A DNA stretch of 64,000 bases from Prevotellaceae bacterium UBA6974 (GTDB taxonomy: Bacteria > Bacteroidota > Bacteroidia > Bacteroidales > Bacteroidaceae), in the NCBI GenBank assembly GCA_002450165.1, contig DJYQ01000034.1:12066-76065 (forward strand), given 5' to 3'. This document shows, one piece after another, positions 19,057 to 27,218 of the stretch. The notes under the pieces were generated by a model. That model did not search any database and had not been told where the DNA came from. It was given only the letters and a program-made list of their open reading frames with translations. The stretch's first letter is position 1. Every line of letters starts with the position of its first letter. A program made the position numbers and the translations under genes.

Positions 19057-19964
19057 TGAAGAACGTAATCGTGACAGGAGCCAACGGCTTTATTGGCAGC
19101 ACACTGGTCAACAATCTGTTGAAAAATGGAGCTAGGGTTGTTGCTATAGATATTTCATTTGCTGCTCCCAGAATCCCAGATTGTGACCAGATGGTGAAAC
19201 TGGAAGTAGGATTGGATGATGTTGAGAAGTTGAAGTATTTGATTCCAGCAGGGGAGTATGATGCTATGTACCATCTGGCATGGGCTGGTGTAAATGGACC
19301 CAGCAAGGCAGATCCTTCTGTTCAGCTTAACAATATCCAGTTGGGTATTAATTGCGCCCATCTTTGCAAGACCATTGGCGTAAAGAAACTGATTTGTGCC
19401 GGTACGGTGGCAGAACAGGCAGTGCATAGCCTACCCAATCTCACCCAGACCAGTGGCGGCATGATGTATGGTGTGGCCAAGCATTGCGCTCACCTGATGC
19501 TGGAAGACTACTGCAAGAACATTGGTTTGCAGTTTGTCTGGATGCAGTTCTCCAATATCTATGGAGTGGGGAACAAGACTGGCAACTTGGTGAGCTACAC
19601 CTTGGGCGAACTCTTGAAAGGAAACGAAGCCACCTTTGGACCTGCCGCTCAACCGTATGATTTCATCTATGTTGATGACTTGTTGGAGGCCGTCTATCGC
19701 TTGGGCGCTTCTGAAACCAAACAAGCTTGCTATTATATTGGTTCTGGCTCTCCTCGCATTCTGAAAGAATATCTGCTGAAGATTGGAGAACTGGTAGGTA
19801 TGCAGGATAAAGTGGGAATTGGCATTCGTCCTGATGACGGTATAAAGTACGACTTCTCCATGTTTGATACTACACCATTGAAGGAGGCCATCGGTGATTA
19901 TGTAAGCACACCCTTCGAAGAAGGCATCAAGAAAACGATTAACTGGTTAAAAGAACAACAATGA
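19053..19964 (+). CDS. NAD(P)-dependent epimerase/reductase, probable CDP-4-keto-6-deoxyhexose reductase
   Basis: 303 residues (302 if started at the second Met, 19056). Extended SDR with TGANGFIG from residue 8 and YxxxK at Y139-K143 (MMYGVAKHCAH). It lies inside the CDP-sugar module between rfbG and an RmlC-like epimerase, with 4-nt overlaps on both sides. Its likely role is reduction of the 4-keto group of the CDP-6-deoxyhexose after epimerisation. Exact stereochemistry is not visible. It could alternatively act as a C4 epimerase. Confidence 0.75.
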   Translation: MMKNVIVTGANGFIGSTLVNNLLKNGARVVAIDISFAAPRIPDCDQMVKLEVGLDDVEKLKYLIPAGEYDAMYHLAWAGVNGPSKADPSVQLNNIQLGINCAHLCKTIGVKKLICAGTVAEQAVHSLPNLTQTSGGMMYGVAKHCAHLMLEDYCKNIGLQFVWMQFSNIYGVGNKTGNLVSYTLGELLKGNEATFGPAAQPYDFIYVDDLLEAVYRLGASETKQACYYIGSGSPRILKEYLLKIGELVGMQDKVGIGIRPDDGIKYDFSMFDTTPLKEAIGDYVSTPFEEGIKKTINWLKEQQ

Positions 19965-20548
19965 TAACAAAATTCAATTTTGAGGAGTTAGACCTCAAAG
20001 GTGCATATAAGATTCAACCGTTCTACGCAACGGATGAACGTGGAGGGTTCGTAAAGGACTATAACATTGATATGTTTAAGGCCAATGGCATTGAGCATGA
20101 ACTAAAAGAGGTTTTCTATACCATCTCCAAGAGAGGAGTTATTCGTGCCACTCATTTCCAGTTGGTCAAACAGCAGGCCAAATTGGTGCGATGCATCAGC
20201 GGTCACGTATATGATGTTATTGTTGACCTGCGCCCAGATTCACCCACCTTCGGACAGTGGAGAGGATTCGACCTGACAGGAGAGAACCAGGCGGAACTGT
20301 ATATTCCCCAGTATTTTGGTCATGGCTATCTGGTGATAGAAGATAGTATTGTGAGCTACAAGTGTGGGGAAGTGTTCTATGGAGAGGGTGACAGTGGTAT
20401 TATGTACAATGACCCTGATATCAATATCAAATGGCCGTTTGAGCTGATAGGAGGAATCGAGAATCTGATTATTTCAGAGAAAGATAAGAACCTGATGAGC
20501 TTAAATGATTATTTAGTCAAGGTAAAAAATAGTTTATGCGAATTTTAG
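19961..20548 (+). CDS. RmlC-like 4-keto-6-deoxyhexose 3,5-epimerase (probably CDP-linked)
   Basis: 195 residues, cupin fold of the dTDP-4-dehydrorhamnose 3,5-epimerase family. The catalytic His is probably H65 in RGVIRATHFQ, with H121 in PQYFGHGYLV and a Tyr at 133 or 140 in VSYKCGEVFY; NDPDINIKWP closes the fold. The usual RGxHYQ text is altered to RATHFQ and the usual GFAHG to YFGHG, as expected for a variant with another substrate. No rmlA, rmlB or rmlD lies in the window, so dTDP-rhamnose synthesis here is unlikely. It overlaps the next gene by 13 nt. Confidence 0.8.
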   Translation: MITKFNFEELDLKGAYKIQPFYATDERGGFVKDYNIDMFKANGIEHELKEVFYTISKRGVIRATHFQLVKQQAKLVRCISGHVYDVIVDLRPDSPTFGQWRGFDLTGENQAELYIPQYFGHGYLVIEDSIVSYKCGEVFYGEGDSGIMYNDPDINIKWPFELIGGIENLIISEKDKNLMSLNDYLVKVKNSLCEF

Positions 20549-21492
20549 CAATCGACTTTACAAAAGGCATCTTGATTTGCCTGATGGTAATGTTCCATCT
20601 GAATTATTATGGAACTTTTATGCCAGAGGTAGTAGATCCATTTGTCTACTCATTTCATGTATCCAGCTTTATGCTCATATCAGGCTTCCTGTTTAAGCCT
20701 GAAAAAGCGTGGAGTGGCTTTTGGAAATCGTACAAATACCTTTTGTTACTTTACTTACTGTTTAATGTGACTGATTATGTGTTAGTATCGACGGTCGGAA
20801 AAACCTTAGGCGCTAGTTCTCAATTGAAGTTGGGGTGGTACGATTTGCTTCATGTTATTTTTGTTTCACCCGCTGGCGCATATTGGTATATTCACTCTCT
20901 CCTGTGGATGTATTTAACCTATTGGTTGATTGACAAACTGCCAATTAATAAAGTCGGGGGGAGCAGAATTGTTCTTCTGTTTGTAGCCGTTTGGGCAATC
21001 AATATCAACGATAAACTCCCTTGGAATATCTATTTTGCAGTTGGTGCTTTAATGCGTGTATTAAGTAAGAAGTACGACAACAAAACGGAGATTTTCATGC
21101 CAACATGGGTGGCCTTCATACCCCTTGTATTGATTGCTTTATTTGCAACAGGTTACCCGACTCTGAGCCCGACGGGTTTTGCTACGGTTCTCTGTTTTAT
21201 CAGCCTTATGATGTGGTTTGCATTGAAGTTTGAAAGCAGATTCGTTAAGTTTTTCTCATACATTGGTCAGAACACATTACCCATTTTACTATTCTCACCA
21301 TTCCTGACGATTTTATCAAAACTATGGCATCGTTTCTGCGCATTTGACCAATCGGAGGTGGCTTATGGGCTGTTCAGTACCACTTTGGTTGTAGCCTTGT
21401 GTCTGCTGGCTGCATTTGTGTGGGATAAGCTGAGATTGAATAAACTATTTGGTAGAAATCTTTACGTCAACTATCCAACAAATGAAAATTGA
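20536..21492 (+). CDS. Membrane acyltransferase (acyltransferase 3 family)
   Basis: 318 residues with about ten membrane segments. It opens with AIDFTKGILICLMVMFHLNY, where the early His after the first helix is the conserved feature of acyltransferase 3 proteins. Such enzymes acetylate or otherwise acylate glycans at the membrane. It begins inside the end of the preceding gene (13-nt overlap), suggesting coupling. A second acyltransferase follows, so the glycan may carry two modifications. Confidence 0.75.
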   Translation: MRILAIDFTKGILICLMVMFHLNYYGTFMPEVVDPFVYSFHVSSFMLISGFLFKPEKAWSGFWKSYKYLLLLYLLFNVTDYVLVSTVGKTLGASSQLKLGWYDLLHVIFVSPAGAYWYIHSLLWMYLTYWLIDKLPINKVGGSRIVLLFVAVWAININDKLPWNIYFAVGALMRVLSKKYDNKTEIFMPTWVAFIPLVLIALFATGYPTLSPTGFATVLCFISLMMWFALKFESRFVKFFSYIGQNTLPILLFSPFLTILSKLWHRFCAFDQSEVAYGLFSTTLVVALCLLAAFVWDKLRLNKLFGRNLYVNYPTNEN

Positions 21493-22540
21493 TTCCTATA
21501 ATAGTCGGAAGTTACGCGTGCTATCATGCGTACTGATACTGCTTGTACTCTATATACACAGCTTCTACAATGAAGCAATAGGGACAAAGTATGCATCGTT
21601 TGCACAAATGTTTATGGGAGGTGGAGGATTGGCTAATATTGCAGTCCCGATGTTTTTTGTGTTTTCGGGTTTCCTGTTCTTTAGTGGAATACAAACAGCA
21701 AAAGACTGTTTTCCAAAGATAAGAAAGCGAGTACAAAGTTTGATAATTCCATATGTGCTGTGGAATATAATCTTTGTTTTGTGGTATGTAGTACTGCAGA
21801 ATCTGCCTGGGATTGCTGGAATGATAAACAGCGATATCATTACTGAAATTACCAGGGGCAGTGTTTTGGAGAATCTTTATACTATTTTTGTGGCACCTGT
21901 GGCATTTCAACTTTGGTTCCTGCGCGACCTGATTATTATAGTACTGTTTTCTCCTTTAATCTACTATTGGATAAAATATACACGATGGTATGGTACACTG
22001 GCAATCCTCCTTCTGCACCCGTGGTTAATGACGTTATCAGAAACATTCAATCAGTTTGGTATTGCATACTTTATCTTGGGTGGTACAATTGCTAAGTGTT
22101 CTGATTTGGAATACGTTACAAAAAGAGCGTGTTCAACTCCCGTATTCATCATGTCTTTGGTGATTTGGCTTGTTCATGCGATGCTTCAAGCATTACAGAT
22201 ACAAGTGGCGTTTTGGTACTGGGGTGTTCTGTCGGTGTTGGCTGGTATGATAACCACATGGAGGGTATATGATTTACTTGCCTCAAAGACTAAAGTAATT
22301 TATGCAATGTCGCCCCTAAGACCATTGTTGGGTTATTCGTTTTTCGTTTACCTTTTTCATGAGCCAGCCTTCAATATCATCAAGAAAATTGGAGTTAAGG
22401 CGTTAGGTACGGGCGATATAGTACTGATTTTGCTGTTTTTAATCAATCCAATAATAATGTATTTTTTATCTGTTTTGGTTGCAAAGCTATTGCAGAAAAT
22501 AATGCCAAAAGTTTATGGTGTGCTTGTAGGAGGGAGATAA
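21482..22540 (+). CDS. Membrane acyltransferase (acyltransferase 3 family)
   Basis: 352 residues from ATG 21482 (MKIDSYNSRKLRVLSCVLIL), overlapping the previous gene by 11 nt. An in-frame start at 21449 is possible but overlaps further. About ten hydrophobic segments. VLYIHSFYNE has the early His, and AVPMFFVFSGFLFF is the typical second segment of the family. A probable O-acetyltransferase of the surface glycan. It shares the family but little text with its neighbour, so it is not a recent duplicate. Confidence 0.78.
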   Translation: MKIDSYNSRKLRVLSCVLILLVLYIHSFYNEAIGTKYASFAQMFMGGGGLANIAVPMFFVFSGFLFFSGIQTAKDCFPKIRKRVQSLIIPYVLWNIIFVLWYVVLQNLPGIAGMINSDIITEITRGSVLENLYTIFVAPVAFQLWFLRDLIIIVLFSPLIYYWIKYTRWYGTLAILLLHPWLMTLSETFNQFGIAYFILGGTIAKCSDLEYVTKRACSTPVFIMSLVIWLVHAMLQALQIQVAFWYWGVLSVLAGMITTWRVYDLLASKTKVIYAMSPLRPLLGYSFFVYLFHEPAFNIIKKIGVKALGTGDIVLILLFLINPIIMYFLSVLVAKLLQKIMPKVYGVLVGGR

Positions 22541-23556
22541 TGGATAAACCGATACTAGTTGACGGCATCTTCCTAAATATGGGAGGAGCCGTAACAATAT
22601 TCAACCGCCTGATTGACGGCATGGTGGAACAAGGGATGGACTTTGTTCTACTAAAGGATGCCCGTTGTCCGAAACTAACTTCTGAGGACGGGGTGCCCAG
22701 GGTGATTGTATTGGAGCCTTCTTTCATAATCCGACACAAGTTTTATAAGGAGCATAGGAACGATTTCAGCAAAGTGATATGTATGGCTAATATGCCTCCT
22801 TCGGTGAAATTGAAGGTGCCTGTGACTACCTACTTTCATAACTTGACTGTCCTGAAGATTCCATCGAATTTTTCCTTTAAACGTAAGATGCGTTTCTGGG
22901 TTCGTAGGGCAGCACTCTTGCTACTGTGTAGGAATACTAATTCGTGGGTGGTTCAGACTCAGAACTCTGAGGATACGTTACGAAATGCTATACCCCACAC
23001 GGAGCATATTTATCAATATCCCATTTTCTGTATTCCAGAGGAGTTTGCTGACGATGGCAGAAATAATAGAGAGGGTTTTGTATTTGTTGGAGAATATAGT
23101 TATGCCAAAGGACATGATGAGTTGCTGGAGGCTTGGAAAATATTGAAAGCAAGAGGTCGCAATCCGTTACTTAAATTGACGGTTTCTCAAGAGTCTGAGT
23201 TTTTGAATAAACTTCCAGATGAAATCGCAACAGGTCTGAACATCAAGAATTATGGTTTCCTGCCCTATATGCAGTTGCCGGAACTCTACAAATCGAGTAA
23301 AGCCCTTATCTATCCTTCGAGAAATGAAAGCCTTGGCCTTGGATTGATAGAGGCTGCGGTGGCTGGTTGTGATATTATATCGTCTGACCATCCTTTTACT
23401 TATAGTGTCTGCAAACCTTCTGGGGTTTTTGACCCGATAGATCCTTCTTCTATTGCCGATGCTGTATGTCGGTATCTTGATGGTGAGGCAGGGAAGAGTG
23501 AACTGACCATCTATGACAAACTGGAGGATTTTTTGTTTTTTATCAAGAAACTATAG
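22540..23556 (+). CDS. Glycosyltransferase, GT4-like
   Basis: 338 residues, start overlapping the previous stop by one base. GT-B fold: an N-terminal segment ILVDGIFLNMGGAVTIFNRL, then GFVFVGEYSYAKGHDELLEA at the start of the donor domain and YPSRNESLGLGLIEAAVAGC with the EX7E-type Glu residues. A gap of 79 nt without a gene follows it, the first real gap in the locus, so a new transcription start there is possible. Confidence 0.8.
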   Translation: MDKPILVDGIFLNMGGAVTIFNRLIDGMVEQGMDFVLLKDARCPKLTSEDGVPRVIVLEPSFIIRHKFYKEHRNDFSKVICMANMPPSVKLKVPVTTYFHNLTVLKIPSNFSFKRKMRFWVRRAALLLLCRNTNSWVVQTQNSEDTLRNAIPHTEHIYQYPIFCIPEEFADDGRNNREGFVFVGEYSYAKGHDELLEAWKILKARGRNPLLKLTVSQESEFLNKLPDEIATGLNIKNYGFLPYMQLPELYKSSKALIYPSRNESLGLGLIEAAVAGCDIISSDHPFTYSVCKPSGVFDPIDPSSIADAVCRYLDGEAGKSELTIYDKLEDFLFFIKKL

Positions 23557-23635
23557 TTTTTTAATAATGCATAACTACAGTTTTGGTATAGTTTGAGTTA
23601 TAAAAATTACATCATATCTCAATAGAGTAAGTAAT

Positions 23636-24526
23636 ATGTTAGATATATCAGCAATTGTCCTCACCTACAATGAGGAAATTCATATCCGTCGCTGTCTGGA
23701 GAATGCTTTCCGCGTGGCGAAGGAAGTCTTTGTGATAGACTCTTTCTCCACGGACAGAACGGTGGAGATAGCAAAGGAATGTGGCGCAACAGTGCTCCAG
23801 AACAAATGGACGAACTATGCCACACAGTTCAACTGGGGGCTGGACAATGCGCCGATAAAGACGAAATGGGTGTTGCGCTTTGATGCAGATGAATATCTGG
23901 AGGATGATCTCATTGAGGAAATAAAAACAAAACTGCCTAATGAACCGGAGGAGGTGACGGGTATCGAGTTTCATCTGAAGGTGAAGTTTATGGACAAATA
24001 CATGCGCCATGCGTCTCCCTCCGTGGTGCTCATGCGTCTGTTCCGTAACGGCATCGGGCGCAGCGAGGTGCGTCTGATGGATGAACACATCGTGCTCTCT
24101 AAGGGCATAAGCAGGACATACGATGGTGCTTTTGTTGACCATAATCTGAATAACATTACGTGGTGGGCACAGAAGCATATCGGTTATGCGAAGCGGGAGG
24201 CGGCAGACTTGCTGAATATAGAATATGACTTCTCGGAATCATCAGGCAAAGACCATGTAGAAGGGCAGGCGGGTGCCAAGCGTAACCTGAAGAACAGATA
24301 TGCTGCTAAACCACTATTCCTGCGTTCTTTTGTGTATTTTCTCTATCGCTATTTCTTTAAGCGCGGTTTTCTTGATGGCAAAGAGGGTTTCCTGTGGTGC
24401 TTCATGCAGGGTTGGTGGTATCGTACATTGGTTGACATTCAGGTTTATCAGATAAAACATGAATGCCACAATGACAAGACCAAGATACAAAAGTATCTGA
24501 AAGATAATTTTAATATCAGTTTCTAA
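23636..24526 (+). CDS. Glycosyltransferase family 2, WaaE/KdtX-like
   Basis: 296 residues. It opens DISAIVLTYNEEIHIRRCLE, followed by VFVIDSFSTDRTVEIA and the metal-binding LRFDADEYLEDDL. These are hallmarks of the subfamily containing lipopolysaccharide core beta-glucosyltransferases. A C-terminal amphipathic or hydrophobic region (LRSFVYFLYRYFFKRGFLD) likely binds the membrane. Base composition is richer in GC than the genes at 12-16 kb. Confidence 0.85.
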   Translation: MLDISAIVLTYNEEIHIRRCLENAFRVAKEVFVIDSFSTDRTVEIAKECGATVLQNKWTNYATQFNWGLDNAPIKTKWVLRFDADEYLEDDLIEEIKTKLPNEPEEVTGIEFHLKVKFMDKYMRHASPSVVLMRLFRNGIGRSEVRLMDEHIVLSKGISRTYDGAFVDHNLNNITWWAQKHIGYAKREAADLLNIEYDFSESSGKDHVEGQAGAKRNLKNRYAAKPLFLRSFVYFLYRYFFKRGFLDGKEGFLWCFMQGWWYRTLVDIQVYQIKHECHNDKTKIQKYLKDNFNISF

Positions 24527-24547
24527 GTAGAGTCTGGTGTACTGAGG

Positions 24548-24576
24548 AATCCCAAAATCTTATGGTTTTGGGGATT
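24548..24576 (+). terminator. Possible intrinsic terminator or attenuator within the locus
   Basis: AATCCC (24548-24553) plus AAAA can pair with TTTT plus GGGATT (24571-24576), with a small bulge and TTT directly after. It lies in the 82-nt gap between two glycosyltransferase genes, so it may separate two transcription units or reduce read-through. Confidence 0.4.
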
Positions 24577-24608
24577 TTGCCTCTAATTCAAGTGTTTTTA
24601 TAATTACA

Positions 24609-25895
24609 ATGAAGAGGGTATTAATACATACATTAATATTCTCTCCTGATGGTGTGTCTACGGCATATCTGTACAATGATATTGCGTTGAGGCTGCAGGA
24701 GAGGGGGTACGAGGTTGTGGTGCTGACTACGACACCGCATTTTAATATTGTTCCTGAACAGGTGGCCCAGCAGCCCATGCGATGGAAGGTGTGGGGCTTG
24801 TGCAAGGTTAGCAAGTACCATGGCATGACTGTGTTGCATGTGCCGCAGAAGAAGTTTAAGAGTACATTGCTGCGATTGATAGGATTTGTTTACTGGCACA
24901 TTGTATCATTCATCATTGGACTGTCCATCAAGCACGTTGACCTGATTATTTCTCCTTCACCACCATTGACTGTGGGTTGGATGAACCTTGGTCTGGCTAA
25001 ACTGAAGGGCTGCAAGGTTATATATAATGTGCAGGAGATATATCCGGACATATTGAAGTTGAAGGGTGGATTGACCCTGAAGTTCTTGCGCTGGATGGAG
25101 CATAAGGTGTATAATGGTTCAGATGCTGTGACTACCATAGATAAGGTATTCTATGATACGATTGTACCAAGGTTCAGGGATCGGAGTAAATTGCATATCA
25201 TTCCGAACTTTGTAGACACGGACTTGTACCGACAAGTTAGTGTAAAGTTTAGTGTTGATAGTTTAGAGTCAGTTCAAGAAGTCGAAAGTTCAAAAAGTTC
25301 AATTGTTCTTGATGCAAAATTATTTCCGAATAATGATAGTATCAAATTGCTGTATGCTGGTAATATTGGGCATGCGCAATCGTGGGAGCCGCTGGTTGAA
25401 CTGGCTGACAGGACTCGTGACCTGAATGTGGAGTATATCGTGATTGGCGAGGGTGCGAAACGAGGATACCTGATGGATGAGGCGGAACGAAGGAAACTTA
25501 CGAATCTACGGATTTTGCCATACCAGCCTCGCCAACTGATGCCTGCTATTTTGTCCTATTCGGATGTTTCGTTTATTTTCATGGCTCCGGAGATGGATGG
25601 TGACGGTTTCCCGTCTAAGGTCTATACCATCATGGCTTGTGAGCGTCCGATGCTGATACTTTCTGGCGAGAATACACCTATTGTTAACTTTCTGGACGGC
25701 AAGGGTTGTGCCAAACTGGTAACAGAAAGGGATTTTGGAAGAAAGGTGGATATAATGGTGGATTGGCTGAAGAATGTGACTAAGGACGAACTGCGTGAAA
25801 TGGGAAGAAAAGGTCTGGCTGAGATACAGGCTAAGTACACTAAGGAGAAGGTCACGAATATGTATGTTGATTTGGTAGATACATTGGTAAAATGA
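24609..25895 (+). CDS. Glycosyltransferase, GT4 (WcaI-like), with 7-nt-repeat insertion
   Basis: 428 residues. N-terminal domain: IHTLIFSPDGVSTAYLYNDI, VVLTTTPHF and LIISPSPPLTVGW. Donor domain from IKLLYAGNIGHAQSWEPLVE with YIVIGEGAKRG and FPSKVYTIMACERPMLILSG. This resembles colanic-acid-type GT4 enzymes. The linker between the two domains (about residues 212-236) is coded by tandem 7-nt repeats, including GTTTAGT, GTTGATA and GTTTAGA at 25247-25267 and GTTCAAG-like units to 25315. They keep the frame open and sit where the family normally has a short linker. It overlaps the next gene by 4 nt. Confidence 0.85.
   Translation: MKRVLIHTLIFSPDGVSTAYLYNDIALRLQERGYEVVVLTTTPHFNIVPEQVAQQPMRWKVWGLCKVSKYHGMTVLHVPQKKFKSTLLRLIGFVYWHIVSFIIGLSIKHVDLIISPSPPLTVGWMNLGLAKLKGCKVIYNVQEIYPDILKLKGGLTLKFLRWMEHKVYNGSDAVTTIDKVFYDTIVPRFRDRSKLHIIPNFVDTDLYRQVSVKFSVDSLESVQEVESSKSSIVLDAKLFPNNDSIKLLYAGNIGHAQSWEPLVELADRTRDLNVEYIVIGEGAKRGYLMDEAERRKLTNLRILPYQPRQLMPAILSYSDVSFIFMAPEMDGDGFPSKVYTIMACERPMLILSGENTPIVNFLDGKGCAKLVTERDFGRKVDIMVDWLKNVTKDELREMGRKGLAEIQAKYTKEKVTNMYVDLVDTLVK
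25247..25315 (+). repeat. 7-nt repeat array inside a glycosyltransferase gene
   Basis: GTTTAGT, GTTGATA and GTTTAGA follow one another exactly (25247-25267). Then come GTCA, GTTCAAG (from 25272) and further GTTCAA units with 7- to 9-nt steps up to GTTC near 25315. All are in frame with the gene and contain no stop in that frame. Confidence 0.7.
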
Positions 25896-26878
25896 AGATT
25901 CTGATAACTGGTGTCCACGGGTTTGTGGGCACTAATCTGGTAGAGGCTCTGAAAAGAGAGCACACCATATATGGTTTGGACATTATTGCTCCCGAACGTG
26001 AGGGTGTTGTAAAGACCTATTCGTGGGACGATTTGGATAAGGAGGGTGGAATCCCTGACGTGGATGCCATTATACATTTGGCTGGCAAGGCTCATGATGT
26101 CAAGTCCGACGGGCATGGGCAGAAGGATGTGTATATGAAGGTAAACTATGGACTTACCACACGGATATTCGACTATTTCCTGGCGCACCCGAAGTGTAGG
26201 AAATTCGTGTTCTTCAGTACTGCCAAGTCTGCTGCGGACAAGGTAGATGGGATACTGACGGAGGACGTGGTCCCTGCTCCCGTAGGACCTTACGGGGAGA
26301 GTAAGATTGCTGCTGAGAATTACATCATCAGCAAGTTTCAAGATTGCCATTCAGAATCTAAACCATCAACTCTAAACTCTCAACTACCTGCAAAGCAGGT
26401 TTACATCTTCCGTCCATGCATGATTCACGGTCCGGGGAACAAGGGAAACCTGAACCTTCTGTACAATGCTGTCCGTAAGGGACTACCCTGGCCGTTGGGC
26501 TCGTTTGAGAACAAGCGGACGTTTACATCAATCGAGAATATCTGCTTTGCTGTGAATGGGGTTCTGACCGGGGATGTGCCGAGCGGTATCTATAACATGG
26601 GTGATGATGAGCCGCTGAGCACGAACGAGCTGATAGAGGAGATTTGCATGTCGCTTGACAGGAAACCGCGTATATGGAAACTGCCCAAGGGACTGATGTG
26701 TGCCGTGGCAGAAGTGGGTGGATGGTTGCATATGCCGCTGAACCCGGAGCGTCTGCGTAAACTGACGGAGAACTACATATCGTCAAATGCCAAGATAAAG
26801 GCTGCGTTAGGTGTAGAGCGTATGCCGGTGGATGCAAGGACGGGATTGAAGCGAACTTTGGAGGCGTTCAGGGGGTAG
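25892..26878 (+). CDS. NAD-dependent epimerase/dehydratase, nucleotide-sugar 4-ketoreductase type
   Basis: 328 residues, extended SDR: TGVHGFVGTNL near residue 6, IIHLAGKAHDVK, FFSTAKSAAD and YxxxK in PYGESKIAAENY. In Bacteroidales capsule loci a gene of this type regularly sits next to the initiating WecA/WbpL-like transferase, as here, and is thought to finish a UDP-N-acetyl-6-deoxyhexosamine (QuiNAc or FucNAc type) used as first sugar. A loop between the catalytic region and IFRPCMIHGPGNKGNLN is lengthened by 7-nt repeats (26357-26384). It overlaps the preceding gene by 4 nt (ATGA). Confidence 0.82.
   Translation: MKILITGVHGFVGTNLVEALKREHTIYGLDIIAPEREGVVKTYSWDDLDKEGGIPDVDAIIHLAGKAHDVKSDGHGQKDVYMKVNYGLTTRIFDYFLAHPKCRKFVFFSTAKSAADKVDGILTEDVVPAPVGPYGESKIAAENYIISKFQDCHSESKPSTLNSQLPAKQVYIFRPCMIHGPGNKGNLNLLYNAVRKGLPWPLGSFENKRTFTSIENICFAVNGVLTGDVPSGIYNMGDDEPLSTNELIEEICMSLDRKPRIWKLPKGLMCAVAEVGGWLHMPLNPERLRKLTENYISSNAKIKAALGVERMPVDARTGLKRTLEAFRG
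26357..26384 (-). repeat. Four exact-step 7-nt repeats inside the epimerase gene
   Basis: Read on the minus strand the units are GTTGAGA, GTTTAGA, GTTGATG and GTTTAGA without gaps. The orientation is opposite to the arrays in the neighbouring genes. On the plus strand they encode part of the loop SKPSTLNSQLP. Confidence 0.75.
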
Positions 26879-26888
26879 GGGGGGTATT

Positions 26889-27218
26889 GTTTACAGTTTA
26901 CGGTTTACGGTTGAAAGGTTGATAGGAGCCACGGACTTTGCGAGTAAGTAAGAGCCAAATTCGAATATTCACGAAAACCGTTAAAACCACCTCTCCTGAG
27001 CCTGATGCTCTTATCATAGCATACAACATCATCAGTTATAATTCTGCTCATAAGCAAGCTTCCAGTCAGCATTATCACTAACGATGTTATCCTTGTCAGG
27101 ATTACGGCTCATCCGAGGGAAAACCGAAAAAAAGGGTTAGTGGTTTACCGTTTACTGTTTACCGTTTACGGTTGAAGGTTAAAAGGTTGAAATATTAAAA
27201 AGTTAAAAGGTTAAAGGG
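26889..27218 (+). repeat. Intergenic 7-nt repeat arrays flanking a gene remnant
   Basis: First array 26889-26925: GTTTACA, GTTTACG, GTTTACG, then GTTGAAAG and GTTGATAG. Second array from 27143: GTTTACC, GTTTACT, GTTTACC, GTTTACG, GTTGAAG and then GTTAAAAG-like 7- to 8-nt units running to and across the start codon of the next gene (GTTGGATG covers ATG 27219). Between the arrays lies about 200 nt of AT-rich sequence with one short remnant on the minus strand. Confidence 0.75.
27032..27112 (-). pseudogene. Short C-terminal gene remnant between repeat arrays
   Basis: On the minus strand a frame reads through VFPRMSRNPDKDNIV and ends ...DWKLAYEQNYN at a TGA (27034-27032). It looks like the end of a real protein because of its composition, and upstream of it the frame runs into low-complexity repeat DNA. 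The source gene is not recognised. It may instead be chance coding. Confidence 0.3.

Noticed and set aside
19961..20548. dTDP-rhamnose synthesis
   Set aside because: Only an RmlC-like protein is present; rmlA, rmlB and rmlD are missing from the window and the gene is embedded in a CDP-sugar module.
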